The notes beneath the pieces were generated by a model. The model ran no database searches. It saw only the letters and a list, made by a program, of their open reading frames with translations, and had not been told where the DNA came from. From Gymnogyps californianus (lineage: Eukaryota; Chordata; Aves; Accipitriformes; Cathartidae): 64,000 nucleotides of DNA. The translations under genes and the position numbers were made by a program. Of this stretch, positions 1 through 14,322 are shown one piece after another (position 1 is the stretch's first letter; each line of letters opens with the position of its first letter). The stretch spans positions 87,132,520 to 87,196,519 of the forward strand of contig NC_059471.1 of assembly GCF_018139145.2 (NCBI RefSeq), in the 5' to 3' direction.

Positions 1-1887
1 TAACGTTTGAATTAGTATTGCTTGTTCTCTATGGTCTTTCCTCCCCATTAAATATTTGCATTAAAATAAACTGAAGCTTGCAGAATGATTACAGAGTTAC
101 AAGCATCAATCATCAGCAAAGGACATTTTAAACTCCTTCTTGAAAATGTACTTGTAAGAAATACTTGATCTAAAAAATTATACTTGTGTTAAAGTTAAAA
201 AGCATTGGCATTTTTATATTCCCAGCTAAGAAATTGCACTGGATTTCAAATAACTGTCCAGAAATTAAGTGAACATCATGAAGAGTTTTTGAAATATTTC
301 ATAATTGTGAAAAATTTCAGTCTATCTATTACCACAGTAAGGAAGGATTAAAAAGCTCATTTCTCTGCTGCTTTGTTGCAAATTAGCGCTTTACAGTCTA
401 AATATAATTGTGCATGCACTAGCTTCCACTGTAAAGGTAGGAAAACACAAACCTCAACTGAAAGTAGCACATATACTGTTGAAATTTCACAAGTGAAAAA
501 ATTGTCGTTTTTCATGATGTCTAGCCTTTTCAAAAATAGCTCTCTCAGCTTGGACTCCAAGTAGGCTCCCAGGTGCCTCAGTAGAACAAGTCCAATAGTC
601 TGAACTGCTGTGGTGCCCTAGTTTCTTCTCAAGTACTTGTATGTTTATGAAGGTCCAGCATAGCTTGGCTCTGGTAAAAACTAAATACTGGGATATCCTT
701 CTCTGGAGGTGACTGGAGCATTTATGACATATACATCCCTGTCTTCTGTAGGTTACACTGGTCATATCTCACCTTAGTTTTTGTAGCCTTATGGGGATGT
801 AGGAGAGCACTTTGGCCTGTTCAACAGCTTCAACTGCTTGTTCATTTCCCCGTCAATGGGCATGTAACAAGGAAATAAGGCTATGATGATATCTAGGTCC
901 ACATGTGTGGAAATGGAAGGAGCTCGCCATTCTGCAGTAGAAACAGAGCTGAATAGGCTTATAAAGTTATAGAATAATCTGATTTGGAGTTCTTTTAAAG
1001 ACTCAAAGTCTATTCAGAGGCAAAAGTGCTGGTAAAATGTTTCATGTAATGCAATGCAGAGTAGAATACCCAATTTTGCTATGAAGGCATCACGAGCACC
1101 TAGCTTGTATCCATTTCTCATCAGCTTCCTCTAGTATAGTTCAGGTATAAAAGGCCTTTTGCTCTAAGACACAATTGGAAAGAACAATAATTTAAAAATT
1201 CAGTAAGGGGAAGACGGGTAGGAGGAAGAACCATAATGGAAAAATCTTAATCTAGTGCCTTCATGAGTCTGAAACACCATCATGTCCCACAGCCACAGTC
1301 GTCCCATTGGCCGTAGGCAGCTTTGAATGCCTACACATTGCCACATGTTGGGTTTCTTTCAATTGGAGACTCATGGTTTTATGTATCTGATTCAGACAGA
1401 AGAGCAGCATCTCTCACATTCTCAAGCTGGAATAGTGGTTCCAGCCCTTGACCAGCTTCTTCACTCCACAAAGAAACCATCTAAATTATACTGTATGTAT
1501 TCCTTCCTTCGAATGCAGCACTTTATAAATGTAATGAGCACAAAACAAGTAATAAAAATAGTAGTTATGTTGTCAAAATCAGTGTAGGAACTTCATCTAG
1601 GCCATAAGTGAACTGTGTGGCATATAAAACAAACAAAATGGTGAAACAGTTAACCAATAAGCACAATATGCTTTGCTCCGTAAGGTACTTGTGACAATTG
1701 GAAGTGATTGGCATAGCCGTAAGATTGTTGTGCTAAAAGGGAAATCTAGATATTCCATCTGAGTTTGGTAAAAATCTGGTCCGAAATAAATCTCCTACAT
1801 TTCTGAGAGAAAAGGCAAGAGAGAAATAGCATATGAATTCCTTGCTAATGGAAGATGGCATTGTATTATTTTTAGACTAGCGCAATC

Positions 1888-1995
1888 AACACAGAGGAAT
1901 AGAGGGGCCTCCTGGGTCTAGTCCTCTGCTCTTGCAGTTAATCACCTTCATTTAATCCTATTCAGATATGTATCAAACTCCACATTCAAACATGG
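1888..1995 (-). repeat. Possible CR1-type LINE relic, antisense
   Basis: The plus strand contains wording typical of reversed avian CR1 3' regions: a 'ctagtcctctgct' segment followed about 60 bases later by 'tatgtatcaaactccaca'. The match is short and divergent and the ends are uncertain. Confidence 0.35.
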
Positions 1996-2224
1996 TATGA
2001 ATTGCTGTTGCTGATGCTGGGACCAGTAAAAGGTTGTAAACTGGGTGAATGGATGGCCAGTTGTCATAATTCCAAGAAAAATGTTGGATGGAGGGGAGGA
2101 AAGAGAACAAAATTATAATTAGCCTGCCAGCAAGAGAAAGGCATTACTCCTAATGAATTTGCTACAGAAAAAAATCCAAATGCCTCAGAAACCAGCATAA
2201 AGTGCATAGGACAACAGGATAATT

Positions 2225-2480
2225 CAGGCCGGGATGGACCTCAGGAGGTCTCTGCTCCGGTCTTTGGCTCAAAGCAGGGCCAGCTCTGAGACAAGACTTC
2301 TCAGGGCTTTACCCAGTCGAGTGTTGAAAACCTCCTGAGATGGAGACTGCATGAACTTGCGGCCAACCTGCTGCACTGCTTGGCTGTCCTCATGGCAAAA
2401 AAAGTTGGAGATGAGCGATAAAACAGAGATTTCAGCAGTGGCTGAGAGGATAGCAACTTGCTTGGATTTAAGGCATAGTT
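2225..2480 (-). repeat. CR1 LINE 3' fragment, antisense
   Basis: Read on the minus strand this matches the standard CR1 3' end. On the plus strand the order is: a 'ctcaggaggtctctgctccgg' start, 'gctcaaagcagggcc', 'cagtcgagtgttgaaaacct', 'gagatggagactgcatgaac' and 'ctgcactgcttggctgtcct'. These are reversed counterparts of the conserved blocks before the CR1 3' repeat. It is a truncated, decayed copy with no intact reverse transcriptase. Confidence 0.8.
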
Positions 2481-3135
2481 TCTGTTGTTTCATTGCTATT
2501 TAGCTAAAATCATCTTGTGAAAGTGCCTCAGTAATCTCACATTTGTTTTGCCAGTTCTAGACTCTCAGTCCTTTGAACTCAAGACTGAAGAGAGTGGATG
2601 TGCATATGCAGCTTTTATACTTGAGTTCTGGTTAAGCATACATTTTGTGAAATAGTAATATTTCGTCTCCTCAGGAGGGAGTGCTAAGTTCTTTTAATTA
2701 TATGGAATAATATCTGCATTGTTCATGAGGAATATTATTCCTGTCACAGATGAGAGAATATTTTCACATCTGCATTGCTTCTCTTCGAAAGAAGCAGTTA
2801 ATACCATGAATTTTCTCTTATTGGGAAGCGGTTGCCAAAATGAAATTTGAAGGTATTGAATGTGGGAGATTTTACATCTATTTCTGTATACTCTGTCATT
2901 TTTATTAAAATCCAGAGTTAACTTTTGCAGCAAAGCAAAATACTCTAGAGATGAGGTGAGATGGGTTTATGGGCCATCAGGAAGCACAATTCGAGTTTTT
3001 TGTGGAAAATTTTCATTTTAAACTTACTCTATTACCTTCTCTCGCATCTGACCATGAGGGAAAAAATAACCTGTTGTAATTTCTTTCCATGACAAAGCTG
3101 GGGAATTCTTTAAAAATGAGAGAGTTACTGTAAAG

Positions 3136-3370
3136 GTCATCTAGTCCAGCTCTGCCAGTCTAGATTTATTCCTTACTGCATATGATATAATGCTCTGAAA
3201 GTGTAATTTTACATTGTCAAGAGATGTAGATGTATAGACTAATAAATCTCCCAGCTCAGAATATTTCCTAATTTCCTTTCACATCCCCATTCTGTATTTT
3301 TTCTGTTATCTATTTCAATTAATCATTCCTGGTTGTATCCTGCTTTTATTACCTGATAGAGGACTTCTGC
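3136..3370 (-). repeat. Ancient CR1-like LINE relic, antisense
   Basis: The plus strand contains 'ggtcatctagtccagctctg', then a 'ttccttactgca' block, 'gctctgaaagtgtaatttta', and 'agactaataaatctcccagc'. This order matches the reverse strand of old amniote CR1 3' regions, also common in turtles and crocodilians. Divergence is high, so the copy is likely old. The right end is uncertain. Confidence 0.55.
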
Positions 3371-5689
3371 CTTTGTAGATATTAACATTGTTTGTACACT
3401 AGTAAGCTACCATACCTGTAGCTGTTACAATCACAATAGCACAGCTGAGATATTTTTTTTTTTAATGTAGAATAAGTGATTTAGTCCCTCAGTTCTTCCC
3501 TTTTGATAAAGAAGAGATTAAGCACAGCATATTGTAGCAGAGAAGTGTATGTCAGGCATTGCACAGAGGGGACTCAGCATGAGTTATCGCTGCAATATGG
3601 TGGGGAGTGTCACATCTATGAGAACTTAGATCTAGGTCCTGAATTCTCAACTGGCTCCTCTGTGTACTCCTTTCTGCACAAGGAAAAGGGAGATATCAGG
3701 ACTATGAAAGCAGTGAACCAAGGACACTGGCTGGCATGCGTCATGAAATTTGGCATTCTAAAAACTCGTACTGAGCGGTGAAAACGTTGTTTGAATTAAG
3801 GGAGTGCAGATGCCCGTTTCAGAGTACCGTTTTATCAAAATGCTTTGACAAGCAGCACAATTGTTTCTGAACAAGTGATTTTTTTCAAAGTAGTGGTTTT
3901 GACTCTGCAGGAGTCTCTGCCCCATTCCTCTGCCCCGCTTACACGGCGGTGGCCCCTCAAGCCTATTGCTGACATATAATGTGGGAGATTGTATGGTTGC
4001 ACCTAGGAGGAAAATGGCTCTTTGCAGCAGTGCGGCTCCTGAACAGAAGCTGTTTTATTAGGTGTTTCTGTTTTACTGGAAAGAAGTGCTTGTTGCTTAG
4101 CGCCTGATCTCTGAGTCAGCCAATCCATCTCTGCTACTGTGCTGTGGAGGAAAAAAAACCCGTCATATTTTTCATATAGAGATAACTGCTTTTTGTCCAT
4201 TTCTCAAGTATATCCCTTTGCTTTCAGATTAACCCAAGTAGATAATATTTCTAACACTACAGAATTCTGACTTTAGAATGAAGTGTAAAACTAATTTTGT
4301 AAGCTGGTTTGTACCCATAAGGTCACCATAGCCAGCACAGAATTAAAAAGACCTAATGTTATCTTTCCCCACCTTCTGCAAAGTGCTGTTGCATCTTATG
4401 CTTAGAGGAAATTTTACTGAATTCCAGCAAGTAATGTGACTTTTATCTTGGAATGAACTGTTCTTTTTCTGCCTTAATTCATAGGTGCAATGGAAGTGTT
4501 TGCTATGAATTTTAACAGAATGTATATTGGCTGAGGTACAAACGCTCTTTCCCTCATTTCCCCATGGAAACTCCCACTCTGTTCAAGATCCTGTTACTTC
4601 CTATAGACAAGAGCTACCTGAATTCAGCCTGGATATGTAACTATTACTACAGCTATTGCTGCAAGCTGTTCCTGGTAGCATGGTGCAACAATAAAGAGGC
4701 ATAAAGCACTACGTTCTGGAAATGTCATTTTACTCCTGAAGGATACAAATGCCGAGAAATCTCCAAGCCTTGGAAATTATTACAAGGACGTGTCCTTAAC
4801 AGTAATGTAAGCAGTAGATAACGTTTTCTCCTGATGTATAGTACTACTTAAAAGGAGAAAATTTGGGTTTGTCTGTTTTATCTTCTAGAGATGAGCAAGG
4901 AAAGCATTTTGGTGGCTGTAATTTGTCTTCTGCATCTCCTTTGCTAAGACTGCTTCTTTCACACACAACTGTGCACTAATTTCCTGTTTCACCAAAGCCT
5001 TTGTAAACTCCCTAGCTCCAGAAAAGTACAATTTTCTGTTTTATTGATTTTTTTCACCAAAAACTTAGTATTTTTGAAAGTCAGAATGAGTTTTCTGTTT
5101 CTTTCACTGAAAGAATATTATGCCCAAGTGCTAACAGAGAGTAGCTTGCAAGAGTATGTCTTCCTTAAAGCAAACATCTGTTTTCTCAGTTCTGCCCTCA
5201 TTTCGTTACAGAGCACCTACATGCCCTGCACTTTTCTCTGTCACACAGTCAGACTGAGCAATATGAAAGAGATCATGACGAGGGACACAATCAGAAGTGT
5301 TGCTAACTGCTCCTACAGGAGGAGATGTGTACGTACTCTTTTCATCATAAGCAAGTACCTAGGTGTTGTAGGGGTGCATGGGACCTTTATTTTAAGCTAA
5401 TGATTTTTCATCTAGAAAGACCATGGGCCTGATGCAAGATTTTGTTAATGCCCTGGGGTTGACTTCTGTGGTGTTCTACAGTAGTTTAAGTTTTCTCCCC
5501 AGAAGGTCCAGGATCGGTTCCATGCTGTGCCACAGACCACCTCTCTAATCTAACATAGATCACTTACAGAATAAGTTTCTTAAATCTGCTTGGCTAGTCT
5601 TATTGTTTTACTGTTTAGATATACAGAGGAACACCTACCTTACTCGTGAATAAGACAGAAATTTTCTAAGCAAAACCAGACTTTTCCTG

Positions 5690-6090
5690 GAGGAAATTGC
5701 ATTGTTTGAAAAAGGTTTGTTTGACTGACTGATATCTGCTGGAGGGGCAACACAGCAGGGCACAAGCAATCCACAAGGCTTCTGGAGTGCATATGGGGTG
5801 ACTCGTCTTAGTGATACTTTGTGTAAGGACAAGAGGCAATGGACATAAATTGAAGTACAGGAAATTCCATGTAAACATAAGAAAAAAATACTTTTACTGT
5901 GAAGATGGTTTAACTGGAGCAGGTTGCCCATAGAGTTTGTGGAGTCTCCATCTTTGAAGATAACTAAAAACCCAGCTGCATACAGCAGTGAGCAACCTGC
6001 TCTAGTTGACCCTGCTTTGAGCCAACAGGGTTGGATAAGACGATCTCCAGAGGTGCCTTCCTGCCTCAGCCATTTTGTGGTTCTCTGACT
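5690..6090 (+). repeat. CR1 LINE 3' fragment, sense to CNKSR2
   Basis: This is the clearest CR1 in the window. In order it shows 'ggcacaagcaatccacaagg', 'caatggacataaattgaa', 'aggaaattccatgtaaacat', 'aactggagcaggttgccc', 'gtggagtctccatctttgaa', 'gcaacctgctctagttgacc', and 'gacgatctccagaggtgcct', ending near 'ttttgtggttctctgac'. These are the end of the reverse-transcriptase frame and the 3' UTR of CR1. It is 5'-truncated, as most CR1 copies are, and the frame is broken. Confidence 0.9.
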
Positions 6091-9000
6091 GGTCCATTCA
6101 GTAAGAGATGAAACTGGGAATTGCTATGGGGTAGAAATCAAAATAAAGGGTTAAATACTATTCTGTAATGGATGATAATTAAGTTTCTTTTTCCTTCTTA
6201 AATGGATGCAGTTGAAACATACATAGTGATGGAACAACTGATGCATTTTGGGCTTTTGCCATTAAAGAATACATAGAGTTTTTGAACCCTCCCTTTCTCT
6301 CTTAGATTACTTACTGTCAATAAAAGCAGTGTGGGAGGTACCAAAATTACATGTTTCAGAGTAGATGTAGAGCAGAAGAATGACCTCAGAATTAATTATT
6401 CTAATGAACAGCACTTGTCTAGTTTAACTTTTTATCCTCATTTTCTTCAGGCAGCTATGACAGTGCTGCAGTCCTTGTTCTGTCAGTCGAAAAGACAGTG
6501 GGGGAATATGGGAACTCTCATTTAAATTTGATATTGTCCAGAAGTTTTACTGCTTCAGTATTTCAATTAGAGTCCTGTGGCTTAATGGCTAAGAAGGAAA
6601 ATCTTTCCCTGTTGGTGGAAAGCAGGACCACTGTATATTATTTTCTCAACATGGCCTGAAGGTTTAAAAAATGTTTTAATTTTTCTAAGTTTTGCATGCA
6701 TTATGCTAACAACTTTACACAAACAATTTGCACTAGCTTGTGCAACTGCAAATTTGCATCCAGCTAATGCAACGTTTGCCACAGAGCCCCCCCAAATTAC
6801 AAGAAAAAGTTTGGGGATGGGAGAATGAATAAGAATCCCTGAACAGAAAAGCTGTGCTTGCTATCACATTTCACACAACCACAGTTCTGTCCTTAGCTAG
6901 CATATTCTTCTTGGATAAGCAGCTATAAGAACAGTTGTATGAAAAGATAAGACATCTTTGCTATTATCAGCCTTCATAGACTGTGTAATAAGGAGAGCAT
7001 CCTGCACAGGTAACGTAGCCATTGCCTACAACAGAGGCAGCTGGAAAGTTGGCAGCTTCAAGGTCTCAGGCTACATTTTTTACAGTAAAAAGCTCTTAAG
7101 ATATTCCTCTTCAGACACATACTGTTTCTTTATCCTTGTGGTCACTAACAAAACGCATGCATTGGGAATTCATGGTCAGAGCTCCAAAAATCCAGGAACC
7201 CAGTTAGAGCTGTGACCATGCATGATAGATGGCATAGCCATGTACTGTAGATCTAGTACTTCCTAGAAGCCTTTCATAAAGCTACTGTGGGGAAAGGAGA
7301 GAAGGAGTAGGAACAGGAACAGGGTCATTGGTTGTCAGGTAAATGCAGAAAATTATCTTATCTGAAATGGACTTTTTGGCTGCCGCCAAGAAAGCTATTG
7401 CTTTGCCAACTTTTGCAAATACACATTCATTTGGCCTTAGTATTGAAATACCTTTTTGCAGTTCTGAAAAAGCAAAACTAAGGGAGGAGGAGGAATATAG
7501 TGTGTAGGATAACATACTAAGCCATGAATTCTGGGATCTGTTCTTCCAGTGACTGTTAACATGTCTGTGCCTCTCACAACCCATTTGACAGAACCAGTGA
7601 TTCATGCTTCTCTCTGTCTGAGATACCTGCCATTTAAAAGAGAAATATCTGCAGGATATTTAGTATAATGATTCTGCCTTACTTGTTGACATTATTTTGT
7701 TTGTACTACAAAAGCTCACTTTTAGAAGTCAATGTTCATACAGTGTTTTAGTGTTAAATGTCTTAGCTAGAACCTTAGTGAATGCTGTCCTTTTAAACCC
7801 AGGTATGGTATTTTTATTATAGAGAGTGCTCAAGAGCAGAGCAAGCTGTGCAGGGAGAGCAGAAGTATCTGTTACCAAAGCACCAAAAGATCAAGATTTG
7901 ATTCAATAAATTTTGCTTTTGGGAGGCAAGACTGAAGGTTTCAGGGCATTGTTAATCAACTGTGGCATCCTTTATCTGTAAATCACTTTTCATTCCATTT
8001 CACCATGGATTTATGAATTACTCACGTATGATGACTGTTTTGTCATCAGCCTTTGACTTTAGCGTAGGAAATATTTCTGGATCTGCCTTCATAAATTCAC
8101 TGCTGTGCTTTTGTATTAGATTTTCTCTCACATAGACCATCCCATTTACTGTATTTGCATTTTACCTATCCAGAGTGAATCCCCACTTTTAGAAGGGTTG
8201 TATAAACTAGAGCTCTTGCAGCATATTAAAAATACTTTATTCACAACTTAGTGCCACTTGGTACCATTTTGGGGCAACTAAATAGTTGTGGCCACAGATA
8301 AATCAGAGAATGTTGAACGTATGAGAAGGTCAAAATCCAGAAGTAAATAAAAAATGAACAATTATTCAGCAAAATGTAAGAAGAAAACAGAATAGAGTAG
8401 GATTTGGAATAATCTTAGAGTTTGTGATTATAGGAACAGGAGTATTTCCTAAAACACCCTGCATGACCTGACAAATCAGATACGCCAAGCATGAGATTTT
8501 TTGCAGATATTCATTCTGTTAGCAGTCTCTGAACCCCAGTCAACACACAAAACTATTCAAACAAGGCAGTGAAGTCTTTGCCTTCCTAAATAGGATCATA
8601 ACTTAGAGCACAGTCTTTCCTTATCCCACTTTTTAGTAGGTTCCCTTTTGAGTGTAATTTCACCCATAGATGCTTCATTTGACCCTTAGCCCTGGTAACT
8701 GATTCCTTCAGAGCATCAAGTCCTGCCTCATCTTTTCTTTCCTATGCCAGTAAAGTCCTGTGTGGCCCAGCTTCGCCTCTTGTTCCAAAAACTGCCTTGC
8801 AGATGCCTTGTGTGGACTCAGCTAGCTTCAAGAGCTAGCTGACTATAAACAGTAATCTTTTTGCTTATTTTGAGGGCTAAACATAATAACAGGTCAATAC
8901 CTTCTCCTGCTGTAAACAAAACAGTTATCTGTTGTGAATGAAACTCTGCTGCTGATTGGCAGAACGTTTCAAACTTCCTGAGCTGCCAGAGGTCTTCTCT

Positions 9001-11784
9001 CATCATACCTTTGTAACATAGTCCTTGAAAACTATATTTTCCACAAATATCCAAGAAAGTAATTAATACTATCTATCATTAGCTCTTAATGGAGAGTAAA
9101 CAAGATGGTAAACAAAAAAGATTTTGGCAAAATCCTCTGTTGGGAGTACCCTTAAGCATGAGTTGTTAATAGTGACAGATAGTATGACGATGTAATATAA
9201 ATAGCTTTGAATTTTTCCCCCTTTTCACTCTTCTTCTAGCTCCGAAATTTTGGATCGCAACACACCAAATGCAGAGAAACATGTATATGTGGTGTATCGA
9301 AACTGTGAAAACAGAACACTGCCAGTGTTCACAAAGTATTGAGCATGAGAGATCAATCAAATAATTGGCAGCACCAGCTTTCATTTTTTTTCCACACGCT
9401 GGCTTTTGCATCTGCAGCAGAAAGTTTCAGTAATCAGAAATGTTACAAGCTACTCTGCTGAAACTAGAGAAAGTTATCTCACAGTGACAGAGGGGAACTG
9501 TCTGACTGTAAATAGTTCCTTGGTGTCTAAACTTGCAGCTTGAGAAAAATTATATTTGACTTGAGCTCTCAAAAAAACTATAAAGATACCTGCCGTTTTC
9601 CTTCCCAATCAGACTGAGCTCAAATTCAGGTAAAAGAATTGGAGATTATTATTTCCATAACCTGGTTCTCTCTTCCAGCTTTCCAAAAATGAATGAGTGG
9701 AAAATCACTGAAGAAAAGTGAAGAGACAAATAAGCATTTGAAAGAGGATTTTAGGAATTCTCCAATTTTGTACTAATTGCTATGGCCAATCTAGATCTTC
9801 AGAGAAGCTTCAGTTATGGTGGTTTTTTGGTAGACCTACAGATTCTGTAACCATGAAGGGGTTCGTGTAACTATTAGAATATATCTATTTTTTGGACATG
9901 GATGTCACGTTCTGTTGGTCACACATTGAATTTATATTAGATGTTAGAGAAGCTCTCTTATAGGAACAGTTTGACCTCAAATCTTTAGACTTCCTCCTCA
10001 GACTCTTAAAGTTTGGCAAAATAACCAGTCAATAGTTTTGATAACTAGTCTACTTGTCTTCTACTTTTATTTGAGGTATCAACTGGAATAGAAATTTTGT
10101 AGCTTTCATTGTAACATGAGTTTTATCAAATATTCATCTCTCCTGCTAGTGGTTTCACTCCAATTTAGTATTGATATTGGAAGATCATTTTATTAAGTTT
10201 CCTATTTGGCATGAAACAAATAAATTAATTGAAACTTAAGTTATTTAACACTTTTATTTAAATACGTTTTTCGAAATAGAGAGCTATCAAATTACTACTA
10301 AGTAGTTCATAATAAATACTCATATTTTCAGGCTTCTGAATATTAATGAATAACTTTCAATCTTGCTTCCCTTCTGAGCAAATATACAGAAGGCATGGTA
10401 CTAACCAAGAATGAATACTTCATCCCAAGAGCTGAAAGCAGACAGAAACCTGGATAACTCTAAGGATGAGAGAAAAACCTGATAGTCTTATTTCTTGAAA
10501 ATTTTGTGTTGTACATATGAAGATGCTGATGCATGACTGTGTGCATGCAGATACTGTTGATTATACCATCTATATGTGATTATTTTCTTGCTAAAGGAAC
10601 AAATACAGTTATAGGTCGTTGGTGACCTCTTTTGTTAATGTGAGGCTCCACCTGGAAGTTTTTTACTATGTAGCTGTATTACTGTGCTATAATGCTAAAA
10701 GCATGGAAAAGCATACCCTAGGGCAGATTTACAGGCTCTTTACAGCTGTGCAGTCTTCTGATGGGCTTTCGGAACTGTCAATCATTTTGAAGAGTGTTAA
10801 AGTAAATATAACCTACAAGTTTGGTAGTGAACAGTTGCAGGAAGAGAGGAACTGTTATGGCTCTTCAATGCACAATGAAGTCTCCATTGGCTATTGGAAT
10901 GTGCAGCTAAGCCCTCAGAAAGGTAGGGCTAGAGGTAGGCTAGCATCTTTGTTAAAAAAACAGAAACAGCCAAAATCCCCTTAATAAACGATGTTTTGTT
11001 CCTCTTGAAATGCATGTGCTTTGGAGGCTGCTGATAGCAAAGGCAGACATATATATACCTAAAATATTTCTTTGATATTCTACTTAGATGTGCATTTGTG
11101 AGAGGGCTTAGTTAAGGTATATTACTAAATATGACAAGCTCAAACATCATATATTACAGGAGAAAATTATTGCATCCAAAAAAACTGAGGTTCAGGGTAT
11201 TCAAGGGAGTTTTGATATATGTTAAACATCAAGTGACACCTTGCTTTTGGATAATGGAAAGTTTTGCATTGTATTTTGGGTGACTGGAAAGCATATAATT
11301 CAGAATATGATTAAACAGTTTCAAATTTTCTTCAGGAGTGACAATTTCCATTTGGGTTAAGGTATTCATCTATTTCATCTTTTCAGTGGCAGTCTTGTTT
11401 CCATTTTATTTATTATTTTGAGTTACTAACAACTTTCTTTAATATAGAATGCTGTTTTCTATTTCATTTCATGCTTGCTCTCAGAATTAGTAGGAGAGAT
11501 GAATTCTTGGAAACTGGGACAAGATGTATGTGAAGGCAGTTGCTCAAAGCTCAAGATGTATCAGAATCAAAATGCAGTGAACATACGTTGAAATCTGGCC
11601 TCGTGGGCGGGTGATTAAACAGTATCTTGCAGCAAACTTGCTTTAGTACAACTAAATTTCTGGCTTTGGTGTGAATCCATATTTTTAGGGTTTGTGGCAT
11701 TAAAAAGAAGTATTTATATTATTTCCATATTTGCCACACCACAGAATTAAGCTGTAAAAGGGAAACATTATGGTGGCCAACATT

Positions 11785-11946
11785 AGGACAGGTCACTTAA
11801 AGAGGTTGTGGAATCTCCCTCTTTGGAGATAGTTGGATCTAGGCTGGAGATGACCCTGAAGAACATGATCCAGCGTTGGCTTCAAAGCAAGCCTTGCTCT
11901 GAGCAGGAGGAGGGACATGACCTCCTTCATCATTCTGTGATTCTAA
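11785..11946 (+). repeat. CR1 LINE 3' end, short fragment
   Basis: The segment contains 'agaggttgtggaatctccct', 'ttggagatagttgga', 'cttgctctgagcaggaggag', 'catgacctccttc' and closes with 'cattctgtgattctaa'. This is the terminal block and the 3' signature of avian CR1. It is inserted in the sense direction of CNKSR2 and heavily truncated. Confidence 0.85.
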
Positions 11947-13928
11947 ACAGCACTGAGAAAATGTCATTAAGCCTTATCTAATAACTGGGAAGAGGCTGCA
12001 GATTGCATTCCATGATTTCCTAAAAAAAGCAACAGAAGAAGCATTTTTAGATTTCATCCTCACTTGGGTTTTTTTGGATTACATATCATGTGAGTTTGAA
12101 ACTGAATGGCACTGAGTAATACATACTGCTTATACATCTTAAGGGTAAAAAAAAATAAATAGCTGCTGCTGTTTTTGCAAAGGATGAACAAACTTGAAGG
12201 CTGAAGTCTGTGTAAAATAATCTAAAGTGTTAGCTAAAATCACTGAAGTCAGTTGAATAGTTTCCAGGAACTTCCCTCAGTTATAAATTTTTTCCTTAAT
12301 TATAATTTAATTTAATGAGCTAATTTAGAATAATAACGGAATTTAATAAAACCTTTCTATTTTGCAATATGACATAATGTATGGAAAAATGGCTAGACGT
12401 CTAAATTACATGCTGTCTTCCTATTAAAAACTGATACCCCTTCATTACCCTTTCTTCCCAAAAACTGACTCAGAATTTGAGAGGTGCGAGCTCACGTTTG
12501 CAGGTTCAGTTTACAGACGAAACGTTTCAAGAGAAGGCTTTTCATATTGTTCTCATCTGCTTTCAGAATCACTTATAAGAAAACCAAGCAGAGGTTTTCC
12601 TTTTCTGTTTTGGCACTGTGAAAATATTAGTGCAGAAGTGTCAAGCAGCAGAATGAAATTGTCTGGGTTGTGAACTGAGAAGTGCTAAAGTTTTGGGTTT
12701 GTGCGTGGGTGTGTTTTTTCAACCACTTTGAATTAGGTAAGAGGGAGTTATTTACACACTTCTGCCCAGTCACTCTGTTATTCCTGGGCCATAAAGATCT
12801 CTCTTAGTCCTACACAGGTCGAAATATTTTATGTGATGTAAGTTGGGATGGTGTTGCGCGCTCAGCTTGCTGAGAGCTGGTGCTGATTGAATTGATACCG
12901 GTAGCAGAAGAAAAAGGACAAGAGCCAGGGAAAGAAAACAAATGGGCTCCTTTTTTCTTCCCAGTGGAGGCCTATTTTGACCATCTGAGGTGGCAATACA
13001 GTTGAGTAGCTTTCTTCAGATACGGTCTACAAGGGATCAGCACATCTACTGAGTCAGTTAATTTTTTATATTACACTTAATTATCATTGTATTGCTGATA
13101 ATTTATCCCCATGGACATGTTAGTATTTGCTGCTTTAGAATGTCTCAGCTGTGAGGCGAGACATTCCTTGGAAGCTGAGCCTCAGCCTCCTGCATATAAG
13201 CTCAGGTGTACAGGAAGCGGGGAGGAGAAAATGAAAAGAAAAGCAGCTCTTTGAATTGGAAAGGGAGCCTTGTAAGCTGGGGTGAGGGTTTGTCTTATCT
13301 GCTAGGAAGAGGATTTGGGCTCACAGGGCTGTCAGTGCTTTTGCTTAGATTTATTTTTATCAGGTGGCACAAAAGCTTTGATTTTTGTATTGATCCATGG
13401 TAAGCTGAAATAAGAGGTTTTAATACTCAGATACTCTAATGTGGCCTTTTCCTAGTTTCAGCACTAATACATTTGTCTATAGAAAAAGAAAATTCAAAAC
13501 AACTAAAATCATGTCTTTAAATTTTGGAGTGATTAATTACAGAATTTTTTTTTTATTTTCTAGAGTAGTGGTGATGTTCTGAGTCAAAATTTTTAACAGA
13601 AATGACCATAAAATGTGTTAATATGTATTGCCATTTTTAATAAGCTAGGATCTTAAAGTAAAGGAATAATTTCCATCCTGTCTCAGTGCCAGTGCAATGG
13701 GTTGGTTCATGGGAGTGGATCAACTGGAGGGAAATACTTCCAGTCAAAACCTGGTAAAAAATAAAGTGTTTTCTATTTCAGAATATTTATTTGGGAGACT
13801 TTTTCTGAGTTGTGATATAGCAGAATTTTATTGGTGTCTTTAAAAATATTAGGCCCGTTTCTGAGCACATTGTCTGATGTTCTGAAGGCTATCGTATAAA
13901 TGCCTTCACACCTGCATTAGGCAGTGTG

Positions 13929-13955
13929 TTTATTTGCATATTTGCATATTTGTGT
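13929..13955. promoter_or_regulatory. Two adjacent octamer (ATTTGCAT) motifs
   Basis: ATTTGCAT occurs at 13932-13939 and again at 13940-13947, directly abutting. This is the canonical binding site of POU-domain (Oct) factors. It lies about 375 bases upstream of the exon at 14323. AT-rich DNA yields such words by chance, so function is only suggested. Confidence 0.3.
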
Positions 13956-14322
13956 CAAGAAGACCTTAATTAGACAATGTATTAGAAATGCACGGGCTGT
14001 GTAGCTTCACTATCATACTAATCAAAGGGAGATATTCCTTCCTTATTAACAGAACAAGAGAAGAGCGACCATTTTAGAGAGAAACTTCAGTTGTTTTGGC
14101 AAACTAATTTGTGGTCTATTTTAAGATGCTTCACTGTGTGCTTTTGCTTTACAACCTTACGAACAGATGAACTAAAATTACCTTTTTTCTTAGGCCTAAA
14201 AGCCTGTTGGCTGGTGTTACCTGGTGATGACTTCAGTGTTTGCAACATTAAACTTCTTTTATAAGGATGTGGTTGAATATAAACACTGTGTTTTCACTTC
14301 TTCCGTTTTGATTTTCTTGTAG

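Larger units (their letters stand above)
1..14322 (+). other. CNKSR2: Intron of CNKSR2 upstream of the first exon seen (partial)
   Basis: This stretch carries no exon I could recognise. It ends in a polypyrimidine tract and AG just before the exon at 14323, so it is read as the 3' part of a large CNKSR2 intron whose donor lies outside the window. It holds several CR1 relics (near 1890, 2225-2480, 3136-3370, 5690-6090 and 11785-11946), short simple repeats, and an AT-rich segment at 12990-13200 and 13929-13955 with an AP-1-like site and paired octamer motifs. The open frames here are short, overlap on both strands and lack coding character. A very short upstream exon could have been missed. 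Confidence 0.75.
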
